From NCBI GenBank assembly GCA_022566315.1, contig JADFJC010000017.1, forward strand, positions 1-44,825: a DNA stretch of 44,825 nt. Direction: 5' to 3'. Each line of letters starts with the position of its first letter. Positions within the stretch are counted from its first letter, which is position 1. This DNA is from Planctomycetota bacterium (GTDB lineage Bacteria > Planctomycetota > Phycisphaerae > Sedimentisphaerales > Anaerobacaceae). Positions 17,028 through 25,154 of the stretch are shown here, in pieces. The translations under genes and the position numbers were made by a program. The notes beneath the pieces were generated by a model that did no database searches, was not told the origin of the DNA, and saw nothing but the letters and a program-made list of their open reading frames with translations.

Positions 17028-17264
17028 ATGCCAATATTTGAATACAAGTGCAATAAATGTGGTCATACGATGGAGTTTTTAGAGAAAACGAGGACTCCTC
17101 GAAAACATAACTGCGAAAAGTGCAACAGTGCCGACTTACAGAAGCTACTGTCCGGTTTTGCCGTTGGCCAGAGCAAGTCAGCCAGCCAAACCTGCGAATC
17201 CTGTCCATCTGGCCCGTGTCCAACCGATATTTGTTCGAGTGGCGCCTGTCCCCATAGTTCATAG
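17028..17264 (+). CDS. FmdB-family zinc-ribbon protein
   Basis: 78 residues. The N-terminus MPIFEYKCNKCG with C8-x2-C11 and a second pair C29-x2-C32 (NCEKC) make the FmdB/CxxC_CxxC_SSSS zinc ribbon. A cysteine-rich tail with six further cysteines (CESCPSGPCPTDICSSGACP) is typical of longer members. The family is named after a putative regulator of formamidase/amidase genes, but most members have no known function. It is convergent with the FG-GAP gene, 11 bases away. Confidence 0.85.
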   Translation: MPIFEYKCNKCGHTMEFLEKTRTPRKHNCEKCNSADLQKLLSGFAVGQSKSASQTCESCPSGPCPTDICSSGACPHSS

Positions 17265-17275
17265 CGTTAAGAAAG

Positions 17276-18502
17276 CTATCTGCTTTGGTTGAGCCAGATG
17301 TCTAATCGGGGTGTTTCCCAGCCGTAGGGTTTTCCCAGAATATCATAATCGCCGTCACCATCGAGGTCGGCAATTTTGGATTCGTGCAGAGCAATACCTG
17401 TTGAGACCTGAGTGATTTTAAAGTTTCCTTTGCCATCGCCCAATAGAATCAAGTTTTTTGCATCCGGATTCCTGCCGCCTAAGCGCATTTCCGCCACCCA
17501 GATGTCGAGATTGCCATCGCCGTTAAAATCGAGGAGCGCTAATGAATGGCCGCAGTCTATTTCTTCAATCAATTTTTTGCTGACCCAGGTGCCTTTCTTC
17601 CATTCGTACATTATCAGAGGAGCTTGGCCGTCTCCAACAACTAAGATGACTTCCGGCCGACCGCCCTTAATCAATTGCCCGGCTGCTGAGCGAGAGAATG
17701 CGTAGCCGGCGTCGATAATATTTGGTGTATAGCTGGTTCCGCCGTTATGTTTAAACCAGCGACCGCCGCCGACTATATCAAGCTTACCGTCACCATCGAT
17801 ATCCGCTTTGGCCAGTCCTTCATGTTCGTTGATTCCCTTAAAGCCGGGGTATGTTCCCCGCTGTTCCATTTCGCTGTCTTTGCTCCAGGAGTAAATCTCT
17901 GTGCACTGCCAGTTCCCGGCTTTCTTGGGATTTTTTGGAATTTCAGCGATATACAGTTTACGCGCACCCTGGTTCCAGAATACAAGTTCGGTTCGGCCGT
18001 CACCGTCGAAGTCGCCGAACATCTGGTCGTGGTGTTTTTTGCCGCCGAAGTTTTTTATTTCGTGCCGCTTCCAGGGGGTCTTGGGACGGAACTTGGGATA
18101 TGGATTTTCCCACCACCAGAGTTGGTTACTTCGTGAATCGCCCCCGAAGACTATATCAAGGTCTCCGTCTGCATCGATATCGCAGAAGTCTGCTCCGGCT
18201 TCGATATGCAGGGCCTGGTCATCGACCACATATTTTGTCCAGCCAGTCGAGCCTCGGCGGTACCAGACGACCGACGGTGCTTTAGTGCGCTCGGTGATGA
18301 CAAAGTCATTAACGCCGTCCTTATCGATGTCGCATACAATGCTGGAGGTCTGCTGTGTGCCGGCATTCGGAGCTGGAAGGTCCCCTTTTACTGTTGATAG
18401 GTGTTTCCAGTTGACGGTGTTTGCCTTTTGTAAAGCGAAGCTGCAAGTAATAAGACCGCTTACGGTAATTAACACGCTGACTATTAGCATTCCTGGTTTC
18501 AT
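17276..18502 (-). CDS. Exported FG-GAP/VCBS-repeat protein
   Basis: About 408 residues from the ATG at 18502; earlier in-frame starts (18526, 18586) would overlap the CvpA gene. A signal peptide follows (MLIVSVLITVSGLITCSFA). At least six calcium-binding loops of the DxDxDGxxD type are spaced through the protein: CDIDKDGVND, CDIDADGDLD, GDFDGDGRTE, ADIDGDGKLD, LDFNGDGNLD and ADLDGDGDYD. They fit a seven-bladed beta-propeller of the FG-GAP family. No enzyme site is seen. Such proteins are numerous in planctomycetes and are thought to bind surface ligands or polysaccharide. Confidence 0.8.
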   Translation of the reverse strand: MKPGMLIVSVLITVSGLITCSFALQKANTVNWKHLSTVKGDLPAPNAGTQQTSSIVCDIDKDGVNDFVITERTKAPSVVWYRRGSTGWTKYVVDDQALHIEAGADFCDIDADGDLDIVFGGDSRSNQLWWWENPYPKFRPKTPWKRHEIKNFGGKKHHDQMFGDFDGDGRTELVFWNQGARKLYIAEIPKNPKKAGNWQCTEIYSWSKDSEMEQRGTYPGFKGINEHEGLAKADIDGDGKLDIVGGGRWFKHNGGTSYTPNIIDAGYAFSRSAAGQLIKGGRPEVILVVGDGQAPLIMYEWKKGTWVSKKLIEEIDCGHSLALLDFNGDGNLDIWVAEMRLGGRNPDAKNLILLGDGKGNFKITQVSTGIALHESKIADLDGDGDYDILGKPYGWETPRLDIWLNQSR

Positions 18503-18527
18503 TTCCAGTAAGATTTGGCTTAACATA

Positions 18528-19172
18528 TTAGGGTGGACCGGTCTTGTTTTCTTCATTAATACTTGTTTTGGGGCCATTGGTTTCAACGGGGGAATTTAGC
18601 CCGGTTTCTTGGTCTGTTTTGTCTCGTTCTTTTTGTTGCGTGTTGTTTAGCAACTGCTCGATAGCTTGTTCACTTGTGATCTTCGTGTCCGGCGAAGATA
18701 CTATCGAGTTAACCAAATCGCACCACCAGGAAATATATGGCACGTTGGTTTGCTTAATCCGACTGCCGAAGCCGATGTCCTTTGCGAAGGTGTTCTGAGA
18801 AACCGGTGTTGCGGAGATTAATAGAGCGACAAAACTCCAGACGAGGAATCCAGCCAAGAATCCCAAAACACCGGCGCCAAGAGTATCAAATATCCTCGGA
18901 AATGAAATATTGAACTGGCCTGTAAAAAATATGTAGGTTATTCCATGCAGAATCAAAAAGGTCCCTATTACAATAGTTGCCATAGTCAGAGCATTGCCAT
19001 AGGCCGTATCGCTGGCCATAGGGATGATATTGAGTATCACCGGCGTCAGGAAAACAGCTACATATATTGAAATTACGATGTTGAACAGCGTAGCCCACAT
19101 TTCGTAGAAGCCTATTTTGACGGCAAACCAAATGAAAAGTCCGCCAACTAATATGCCCGCCCAAAATACCAT
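18528..19172 (-). CDS. CvpA-family membrane protein
   Basis: 214 residues with four hydrophobic segments: ILVGGLFIWFAVKIGFY, FNIVISIYVAVFLTPVILNI, ALTMATIVIGTFLILHGITY and GVLGFLAGFLVWSFVALLIS. The arrangement and the glycine-rich DTLGAGVLGFLAGFLVW segment fit CvpA (colicin V production) proteins. A hydrophilic tail of about 70 residues, rich in Gln/Glu/Lys, follows. It lies 5 bases after the ATPase gene on the same strand, so the two are cotranscribed. CvpA proteins are implicated in envelope homeostasis, but the mechanism is unclear. Confidence 0.7.
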   Translation of the reverse strand: MVFWAGILVGGLFIWFAVKIGFYEMWATLFNIVISIYVAVFLTPVILNIIPMASDTAYGNALTMATIVIGTFLILHGITYIFFTGQFNISFPRIFDTLGAGVLGFLAGFLVWSFVALLISATPVSQNTFAKDIGFGSRIKQTNVPYISWWCDLVNSIVSSPDTKITSEQAIEQLLNNTQQKERDKTDQETGLNSPVETNGPKTSINEENKTGPP

Positions 19173-19177
19173 AAACT

Positions 19178-20788
19178 TTATCCTATTACTCTTTTTAGTT
19201 CCTTGAGGCTTGTTATTCCGGATGCTACCTTTTTTAGGCCTTCTTTCCTCAGGTTTGACTTGTCCTTCTTCTTTCTTTCGGTTCTCAATTCAGTAATTGA
19301 TAATTTATTATCAGCAATATCAGCCTTCAATTGATCGGTTATGACCAGAAGGTCGCAGACCGCCGTCCTTCCCAAATAACCAGTTCCTTCGCAGCGCCTA
19401 CAGCCTGTAGCCTCGAAAATATTTGTATATTCTATACCTTTCCTTTGGAATTTATGGATTAAATCCTGACTTAGCTGGGCCGGCTTTTTGCAGTGTTCGC
19501 AAAGCAGGCGAAGCAGTCTCTGAGAAGACAGAAGACTCAATCCCGATGATAAAAGAAGAGGTGATATTCCTAAATCCAGCAATCTGACCAAAGCTGTAGC
19601 GTTGCTGTCACAGTGTATTGTTGCCAGGACAAGATGGCCGGTCTGCGAGGCTCGAAGCGCAATCTCTGCGGTTTCCTCATCGCGTATTTCGCCAACACAT
19701 ATCACGTCCGGGTCCTGCCTTAGGACACTGCGTAAAGTTTTTGCGAAAGTAATATCAGCCTTCAGGTTAATTTCAATCTGACTGGTCGACGGCAGAACCG
19801 CCTCAATCGGGTCCTCTATTGTGATGACATTGCGAGTAAATCGGTCCATCTCGTTGAGCATCGCATACATAGTTGTGGTCTTGCCGCTGCCAGTAGGGCC
19901 ACAAATCAGTATCATGCCGGATGGTTTGTTTATAGAACTTTGAATAATTGAGTACTGCTTTTTCGTGAGCCCTACGTCGGTCATCATGAACGTACCTGCG
20001 TTCTGGTTGAGCACTCTTATCGACAACTTTTCGCCGTTGAGGACGCCGGCACTTGCGACTCGAAAGGAAGCGGTTGTCCCGGCCCTTTTTGCTATAAATG
20101 CGCCGTCCTGAGGTCTTCTTTTTTCGGAGATGTCCATACTCGAAACGGCTTTGATACTATTTACGATTGCCTTGCAGGTATCGGCCTTGAGTTTTTTTAC
20201 TGTCCGCAGGACACCGTCTATTCGAAACCTGATTGTGTACGTCGCTTCATCCTTTGGGTCGATAAGAATATCGCTGGCTTGCCGCTCAAGAGCGTCGGCG
20301 ATGACTTGTTCGGTTAAATCAAGGATGTGGCTGTCCGGTCGCTTTTTATCACCGTGGCCGTATATCTCGTTGATACTTCTACCTGACGAATCAAGCAGTC
20401 TTATCGTCGAATCGTCTTGGCGGCGTCCGGAACTTCGTGAACGTATATTGGCCAAAGCATTTTGTACTTGTTGCTTTATTATCTCGAAGATGCCGATATT
20501 ATTTTGAGAGGACTTTTTTGCCGTATCCACTATCAGCAGAATAAGCAGAAGTATCGGTCCTGCGAAAAGAGTGATAATGTAAGCTATTGATTTATATTTT
20601 CTTGGCACCAGCTCACTAAACTGAGTATGTTGAATAAAGTATAGACAAAGGTATACCCAGATTACGAGGCAGAGGAGCTTGATTGGATTAAAAGGCAGCG
20701 ATGTTGCAGATGAGACCAATCTAACCTCTGCCGGTAACAGGCAAAGCAGATTTGGTGAAAGATTTTGGATAAAAACCCAAGTTTGCAT
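19178..20788 (-). CDS. GspE/PilB-type secretion ATPase with membrane-anchored N-terminus
   Basis: 536 residues. The C-terminal ATPase has Walker A GPTGSGKTT (297-305), an Asp box (VITIEDPIE), DVICVGEIRDEETAEIALRASQTGHLVLATIH as Walker B and His box, and the tetracysteine zinc motif CEHC...CRRC near 442-468. These are features of the GspE/PulE/PilB family that powers type II secretion or type IV pili. Unusually, the N-terminal domain that normally binds GspL is replaced by two probable transmembrane helices (about 35-53 and 68-88). No gspF/gspD genes are nearby; the pseudopilin genes lie 10 kb away. Confidence 0.88.
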   Translation of the reverse strand: MQTWVFIQNLSPNLLCLLPAEVRLVSSATSLPFNPIKLLCLVIWVYLCLYFIQHTQFSELVPRKYKSIAYIITLFAGPILLLILLIVDTAKKSSQNNIGIFEIIKQQVQNALANIRSRSSGRRQDDSTIRLLDSSGRSINEIYGHGDKKRPDSHILDLTEQVIADALERQASDILIDPKDEATYTIRFRIDGVLRTVKKLKADTCKAIVNSIKAVSSMDISEKRRPQDGAFIAKRAGTTASFRVASAGVLNGEKLSIRVLNQNAGTFMMTDVGLTKKQYSIIQSSINKPSGMILICGPTGSGKTTTMYAMLNEMDRFTRNVITIEDPIEAVLPSTSQIEINLKADITFAKTLRSVLRQDPDVICVGEIRDEETAEIALRASQTGHLVLATIHCDSNATALVRLLDLGISPLLLSSGLSLLSSQRLLRLLCEHCKKPAQLSQDLIHKFQRKGIEYTNIFEATGCRRCEGTGYLGRTAVCDLLVITDQLKADIADNKLSITELRTERKKKDKSNLRKEGLKKVASGITSLKELKRVIG

Positions 20789-20987
20789 ATAATTTCTCTT
20801 TCAGCAAATGCGGAAGACAGAACGCTCGCGATTGTTAAAGTAGTATATTTTCTCGGAATTGGCAAGTTTAAAAGATTTTCTGAGAAGTCTAAAAATGTAT
20901 TTCAGAGACCGGGCGAATCTGTGACCGATTTATATCTGGCGCCAATTGAGAACATATTTTACGGCTACTCGCAAAATATAAAGCAGT

Positions 20988-21431
20988 TTAAAGGTCTTCA
21001 AGCTCAGCTAAGAAAGAATCAGACTTATCCAGCTCCAATTCAGGGAAGCTGCCGGACAGCTCCTCTGCCAGGACCTTTGGTGGAGGTACTTTTGCTGGGG
21101 GTTTTGGTTTGGCCTTGGGTGGTATAATTTTTTCAGGCTTGCCGTCAATCTGCAGAAGGAACGTAAGCGGGCCTATTCTGATATAATCGCCTGCCTTAAC
21201 CGTTGTCTCGTCTATACGTTTACCATTAAGGAACGTGCCGTTACGGGAGTCAAGGTCTCGAATTTTCACGGCCTCTTTGTTCAGGTTCAGTTGGCAGTGC
21301 CTTTTGGAAACGACCGTAAGTGGGATACACAAATCGCAGTCGTGGCGTCGGCCAATTATCGTATTATCGCTCGGCAGAGAAAAAGCTTTTTGCGAGCCGT
21401 CTTTTTTGAATAGAACCAGATTAACATCCAT
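20988..21431 (-). CDS. FHA-domain protein
   Basis: 147 residues. Residues about 5-90 form a forkhead-associated phosphothreonine-binding domain: TIIGRRHDCDL, VSKRHCQL and RDLDSRNGTFLNG carry the conserved Gly-Arg, Ser-x-x-His and Asn-Gly residues. The rest is a proline/lysine-rich linker (PPKAKPKPPAKVPPPK) and an acidic C-terminus (LELDKSDSFLAELEDL). It is upstream of the ATPase gene on the same strand, with a 199-base gap. FHA proteins read serine/threonine-kinase signals, so this one could regulate the secretion ATPase, which is inference. Confidence 0.85.
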   Translation of the reverse strand: MDVNLVLFKKDGSQKAFSLPSDNTIIGRRHDCDLCIPLTVVSKRHCQLNLNKEAVKIRDLDSRNGTFLNGKRIDETTVKAGDYIRIGPLTFLLQIDGKPEKIIPPKAKPKPPAKVPPPKVLAEELSGSFPELELDKSDSFLAELEDL

Positions 21432-21532
21432 TCTACCTTCCTCGCTATCAGTTTGTACTTTTTTCCATGAATACTCTTATTATATAGATAAAAGCCCTGT
21501 ATGACAAGAAATAAATCGGACAATAAATAATA

Positions 21533-21560
21533 TTGACAATTTTGGCCACGCTGATATATT
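21533..21560 (+). promoter_or_regulatory. Sigma-70 promoter of the thrS operon
   Basis: A perfect TTGACA at 21533-21538, a 16-base spacer and TATATT at 21555-21560. The thrS GTG at 21591 follows about 30 bases later with AAAGAGG between (21574-21580), so the leader is short and shows no obvious T-box. Confidence 0.6.
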
Positions 21561-21590
21561 CATAGACAAACACAAAGAGGATCGGTATTA

Positions 21591-23519
21591 GTGGATAGAT
21601 ATATGGCAAAAGTTACACTGCCTGATGGCAGCACATTAGAAGTTACCGACGGCACGACGGCAGGGCAATTAGCTGAACAGATAGGACAGGGACTTGCCAA
21701 AGCAGCCGTAGCGGCAAAAGTAAATGGCCAATTGGTAGATTTGTCCACGCCTATTAATAGCGAGTCAGAGGTTCAAATCATCACTCTCAAAGATGACGAA
21801 AGCCTTGATGTTATGCGCCATAGCTGTGCCCACGTAATGGCTGAAGCTATATGCAGTATTTGGCCGGATACAAAACTGGTCTATGGCCCAACCGTTGAAG
21901 ATGGATTTTACTATGACATTGACCTCGATGAGCCGATTCGGCCAACCGATTTCGAACGAATCGAGGAGAAGATGGCTGAAATCGTCAAAGCCGACAAACC
22001 ATTTATTCGCAAAGAAATGACCAAAGCCGAGGCCTTAGCGAAATTGGCCGGCGACAAATACAAGACCGACAATATAAGCCACGCGGATAGCGATGTTATT
22101 AGTTTTTACTCACATGCAGATGGCTTCGAGGATTTATGCCGGGGTCCCCACGTGCCCAGCACCGGCAAGGTTGGAAGCTTTAAGGTTATGTCCGTAGCCG
22201 GCGCCTATTGGCACGGCGACCCGACACAAAAAATGCTCCAGCGGGTATATGGCACCGCCTGGCCGACAAAAAAAGAGCTTGACGACCACCTGCAAAGATT
22301 AGTCGAAGCGAAAAAACGGGACCACCGCGTATTAGGCAAACAACTGGATTTATTTAGTTTCAACGAGGCCGGCCCCGGCTTTGCATTCATTCACGCAAAA
22401 GGAATGATTATCTGGAATGCCATAGTGGATTTTTGGCGGGGCGTTCACAATAAGTATGGATATGGGGAAATCCGTACACCTATAATTCTTAATGAGCAGC
22501 TCTGGCACAAGAGCGGCCACTGGGACAATTATAAAGAGAATATGTACTTTACCAGTTTCGATGAGACAAGCTATGCGATAAAGCCGATGAATTGTCCCGG
22601 CGGATGTCTGGTTTACAAGACCCGGCAGCACTCGTATCGCGAATTTCCGATGCGCGTCGCCGAGCTTGGCCTGGTGCATCGACACGAGGCCAGCGGTGTT
22701 ATGCACGGCCTTTTCAGGGTAAGGCAATTTACCCAGGATGATGCCCATATTTTCTGCACCCCAGAGCAGATAGAGTCTGAAATTATAGGGGTCATTGAAC
22801 TTACCTTTGAAATATATCAAGCCTTCGGATTCGAAGATTTTCGCATTGAGCTTTCGACTAAGCCCGAAAAGCACATCGGCTCGGACGAGACTTGGGAAAC
22901 GGCTACAAATGCCCTTGAGGATGCTCTCAAACATAAAGATATTGAGTATAAAATCAACGAGGGTGATGGCGCATTTTATGGGCCAAAAATTGATTTTCAT
23001 ATAAGAGATTGCCTGAAAAGGTCCTGGCAATTAGGCACAATTCAACTGGATTTTTCTATGCCGCAGCGATTTGGCCTGGTTTATACCGACAAAGATAATA
23101 CCGAGAAAACTCCAGTTATGATTCACCGGGTGGTTCTGGGGTCTTTTGAGCGATTTATCGGCATTCTTATAGAGCACTACGGTGCAAATTTCCCGCTTTG
23201 GCTTTCGCCGGAGCAGGTAAGGGTGCTGCCGATAAGTGAAAAAAGCAATGATTATGCGAAAATCGTTGAAGATAAGCTAAAAGATGCGTCTCTGCGCTGC
23301 CGTTGCGATTTTTCAAATGAGAAAATAAATGCCAAAATTGCCAGAGCCTATAGCGAAAAGCTGCCCTATATGCTGGTAGTTGGTCCCAGAGAGGCCCAGT
23401 CCGATACGGTCAACGTAAGAATCCGGGGGGTAAAAGAGAATAAAACAGTCCGGATTGATGAGTTTTTAGGAATAGCAAAGGATAAAATTGCCGATAAAAA
23501 AATAGATTTGGCTTTTTAG
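21591..23519 (+). CDS. thrS: Threonine-tRNA ligase
   Basis: 642 residues. The GTG at 21591 is chosen because AAAGAGG lies 10 bases upstream; the ATG at 21603 would be too far away. Domains in order: TGS (LPDGSTLEVTDGTTAGQLAEQIG), the editing/SAD domain with RHSCAHVMAEA and GPTVEDGFYYD, a class II catalytic core (motif 2 LGLVHRHEASGVMHGLFRVRQFTQDDAHIF, motif 3 MIHRVVLGSFERFIGIL) with the zinc-site MNCPGGC, and a C-terminal anticodon-binding domain. Full length for the family (about 640). It charges tRNA-Thr in the cytoplasm and heads the classic thrS-infC-rpmI-rplT-pheS order. Confidence 0.97.
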   Translation: MDRYMAKVTLPDGSTLEVTDGTTAGQLAEQIGQGLAKAAVAAKVNGQLVDLSTPINSESEVQIITLKDDESLDVMRHSCAHVMAEAICSIWPDTKLVYGPTVEDGFYYDIDLDEPIRPTDFERIEEKMAEIVKADKPFIRKEMTKAEALAKLAGDKYKTDNISHADSDVISFYSHADGFEDLCRGPHVPSTGKVGSFKVMSVAGAYWHGDPTQKMLQRVYGTAWPTKKELDDHLQRLVEAKKRDHRVLGKQLDLFSFNEAGPGFAFIHAKGMIIWNAIVDFWRGVHNKYGYGEIRTPIILNEQLWHKSGHWDNYKENMYFTSFDETSYAIKPMNCPGGCLVYKTRQHSYREFPMRVAELGLVHRHEASGVMHGLFRVRQFTQDDAHIFCTPEQIESEIIGVIELTFEIYQAFGFEDFRIELSTKPEKHIGSDETWETATNALEDALKHKDIEYKINEGDGAFYGPKIDFHIRDCLKRSWQLGTIQLDFSMPQRFGLVYTDKDNTEKTPVMIHRVVLGSFERFIGILIEHYGANFPLWLSPEQVRVLPISEKSNDYAKIVEDKLKDASLRCRCDFSNEKINAKIARAYSEKLPYMLVVGPREAQSDTVNVRIRGVKENKTVRIDEFLGIAKDKIADKKIDLAF

Positions 23520-23607
23520 AAATATAAGTTATAATTAGCGGTTGTAAAACGTTAAAAATATTTTATTAATAACTGTATTATTTTGTAGAAAGGTAAGGTG
23601 ATGCACA

Positions 23608-24123
23608 ATAAGTAAACGAGGCTTAAAGGTAAATGGAGGAATTAGGGCCGAAACTATTCGGCTTGTTGACGAGTCAAACAATCAGGTGGGCATCATAAGT
23701 AAATACGAGGCCCTCAACAGAGCACGCGAGATAGGGTTGGACCTTGTGGAAGTTGCCCCTACCAGTGACCCGCCGGTTTGCCGGATAATGGATTACGGCA
23801 AGTGGCAGTACGAACAAAAACGCAAGGTTCGCGAGGCTCACAAGAAAAGTCAGCACCATACTGCAACGCTGAAGGAGATCAGGCTCAGACCCGAAACCGA
23901 CAAACGCGACCTGGAGATTAAGCTCAAACACGGGCGAGAATTTCTGGAGAAAGGTCACAAGGTACAATTCACAATGTTCTTCCGTGGACGCCAGATGCTG
24001 CACCGGGACAGGGGTTATGCGGTGCTCGACCAAATTACTGAATTGTTACAGGATTTGGCAAAGGTTGAACGACCGGCCAAGATGGCGGGAAGACGAATGA
24101 CTTTATTAATTGTGCCTAAATAA
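23608..24123 (+). CDS. infC: Translation initiation factor IF-3 (probable ATA start)
   Basis: About 171 residues. The ORF has an in-frame TGA at 23599-23601, and no ATG, GTG or TTG occurs before GTG 23686, which would cut off the conserved N-terminal domain (KVNGGIRAETIRLVDESNNQ). An ATA at 23608 lies 5 bases after AGGTGAT (23596-23602), a perfect match to the anti-Shine-Dalgarno. infC is known to use rare starts such as AUU in E. coli, letting IF-3 repress its own translation. The N domain is followed by the lysine-rich linker and the C domain (KEIRLRPETDKRDLEIKLKH, VQFTMFFRGRQM). IF-3 binds the 30S subunit and proofreads initiation. Confidence 0.9.
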   Translation: MSKRGLKVNGGIRAETIRLVDESNNQVGIISKYEALNRAREIGLDLVEVAPTSDPPVCRIMDYGKWQYEQKRKVREAHKKSQHHTATLKEIRLRPETDKRDLEIKLKHGREFLEKGHKVQFTMFFRGRQMLHRDRGYAVLDQITELLQDLAKVERPAKMAGRRMTLLIVPK

Positions 24124-24165
24124 CTCGTATCTGCCGAACAGAAGCTAACTTATCAGTCCCCTCAA

Positions 24166-24199
24166 GTATGTTATGTGAACAAAGTTCACTGGAACATAC
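24166..24199 (+). promoter_or_regulatory. Strong hairpin in the infC-rpmI spacer
   Basis: GTATGTT (24166-24172) pairs with AACATAC (24193-24199), and inside it GTGAAC (24175-24180) pairs with GTTCAC (24184-24189) around AAA. A longer-range CCCCT (24158-24162) / AGGGG (24220-24224) pairing can enclose it. In this operon L20 (and IF-3) are known to regulate translation through RNA structure in other bacteria, so an r-protein leader is plausible but unproven. Confidence 0.5.
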
Positions 24200-24226
24200 C
24201 TCAGCTATGCCTTCATAAAAGGGGTG

Positions 24227-24262
24227 ATTCGCCAGGAACAATCTTAGGCGAATTTTCTAATT
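24227..24262 (+). terminator. Possible terminator or attenuator between infC and rpmI
   Basis: ATTCGCC (24227-24233) pairs with GGCGAAT (24247-24253) around a 13-base loop, followed by a T-rich run. It could terminate part of the transcripts after infC. The stem is short, and rpmI/rplT must still be expressed, so it may act as an attenuator. Confidence 0.4.
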
Positions 24263-24412
24263 ATTTTAAAGATTTTATATCTTCGGTATTGACCAACGCC
24301 GGCAAATAACGTAAAGTACTATCCTTATATTTTCCCTGTACCAGGCAGAGCACAGCAAAGTAGCTTTTTGATGCAGGATTTCAGAGAAGGTTGTTTTAAG
24401 GGGATTAGCTAA

Positions 24413-24607
24413 ATGCCGAAACAGAAGACCCATAAGGGATTGAAAAAAAGAGTCAAGGTTACCGCTACCGGCAAGGTCAGGCACAAACGCACCGGTGGTG
24501 GTCATCTTATGAGTGGTAAAAACGCCAAACGCCGAAGACGCGTGAGAAGCTCGTCTATTATGAAAAGTGCGACGGCTAAAACAGCCAGGATTGAACTCTG
24601 TAAGTAG
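24413..24607 (+). CDS. rpmI: Ribosomal protein L35
   Basis: 64 residues, the usual size. It starts MPKQKTHKGLKKRVKVTATG and is strongly basic, with KRRRRVRSSSIMKSATAK later, all typical of bacterial L35. AAGGGG (24398-24403) precedes the ATG. L35 is part of the large ribosomal subunit; its gene lies between infC and rplT as usual. Confidence 0.97.
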   Translation: MPKQKTHKGLKKRVKVTATGKVRHKRTGGGHLMSGKNAKRRRRVRSSSIMKSATAKTARIELCK

Positions 24608-24736
24608 ATACCTTGAAGTTAAAGAAATAATCAACAGAAAACAATCAATAATCATTTGATTGGGCTTGCTTCTCGGCTTTCATTCAGCTGCCGCCAGTAA
24701 GCTTAAAGAATCGAAAATTTTCAAAGGAAAGCTGAA

Positions 24737-25096
24737 ATGCCAAGAGTTAGAAAAGGTGCCGCAAGACACCGTGCAAAAAAACGAATCCTCAAAGCGGTAA
24801 AGGGTCATCGTGGCTCCGCAGGTCGGCTGTATCGCCTGGCCAAAGAAGCTACCGTGCGGGCAGCCGTTAATGCTCGAATTGGTCGCAAACTCCGAAAACG
24901 CGATTTCCGCGGTCTGTGGATTACACGATTAAACGCAGCCTGCCGGCAGCGGGGTATAAGATACAGTCAGTTCATCAACGCCTGCAAAAAAGCCAACATT
25001 GGGCTGAACCGAAAAATGCTGAGCGAAATCGCTATCGCCGACCCGGATGGTTTCGACACCATAGTTGAGGCTGCCAAAGCCGCAATAAAATCGTAA
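24737..25096 (+). CDS. rplT: Ribosomal protein L20
   Basis: 119 residues with the L20 signatures MPRVRKGAARHRAKKRILK, KGHRGSAGRLYRLAKEAT, RKRDFRGLWITRLNAACRQ and NRKMLSEIAIADPDGF. AAAGGAAAG precedes the ATG. L20 is an early assembly protein of the 50S subunit and in several bacteria represses its own operon by binding leader RNA. It lies 129 bases after rpmI, a spacing that contains an AATCA/TGATT inverted repeat but no terminator. Confidence 0.97.
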   Translation: MPRVRKGAARHRAKKRILKAVKGHRGSAGRLYRLAKEATVRAAVNARIGRKLRKRDFRGLWITRLNAACRQRGIRYSQFINACKKANIGLNRKMLSEIAIADPDGFDTIVEAAKAAIKS

Positions 25097-25111
25097 GTGG
25101 TAAGTCGGCCT

Positions 25112-25151
25112 CTGCGTTGCGAGCCACGAGCCGCGAAATACGACATACGAG
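25112..25151 (+). repeat. CGAGCCACGAGCC / CGAAATACGACATACGAG-type dispersed repeat before pheS
   Basis: The 58-base rplT-pheS spacer contains short degenerate direct repeats (GCGAGCCACGAGCC, then CGAAATACGACATACGAG). No Shine-Dalgarno is visible between them and the pheS ATG, so the repeat may have replaced it. It resembles the other oligomer repeats of the window in style. Confidence 0.4.
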
Positions 25152-25154
25152 TAA

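Noticed and set aside
18503..18586. Extended N-terminus of the FG-GAP protein
   Set aside because: It would overlap the CvpA gene, and the signal peptide begins after it.
17851..18599. Long plus-strand ORFs opposite the FG-GAP gene
   Set aside because: No ribosome site; the minus frame has clear calcium-loop repeats and a signal peptide.
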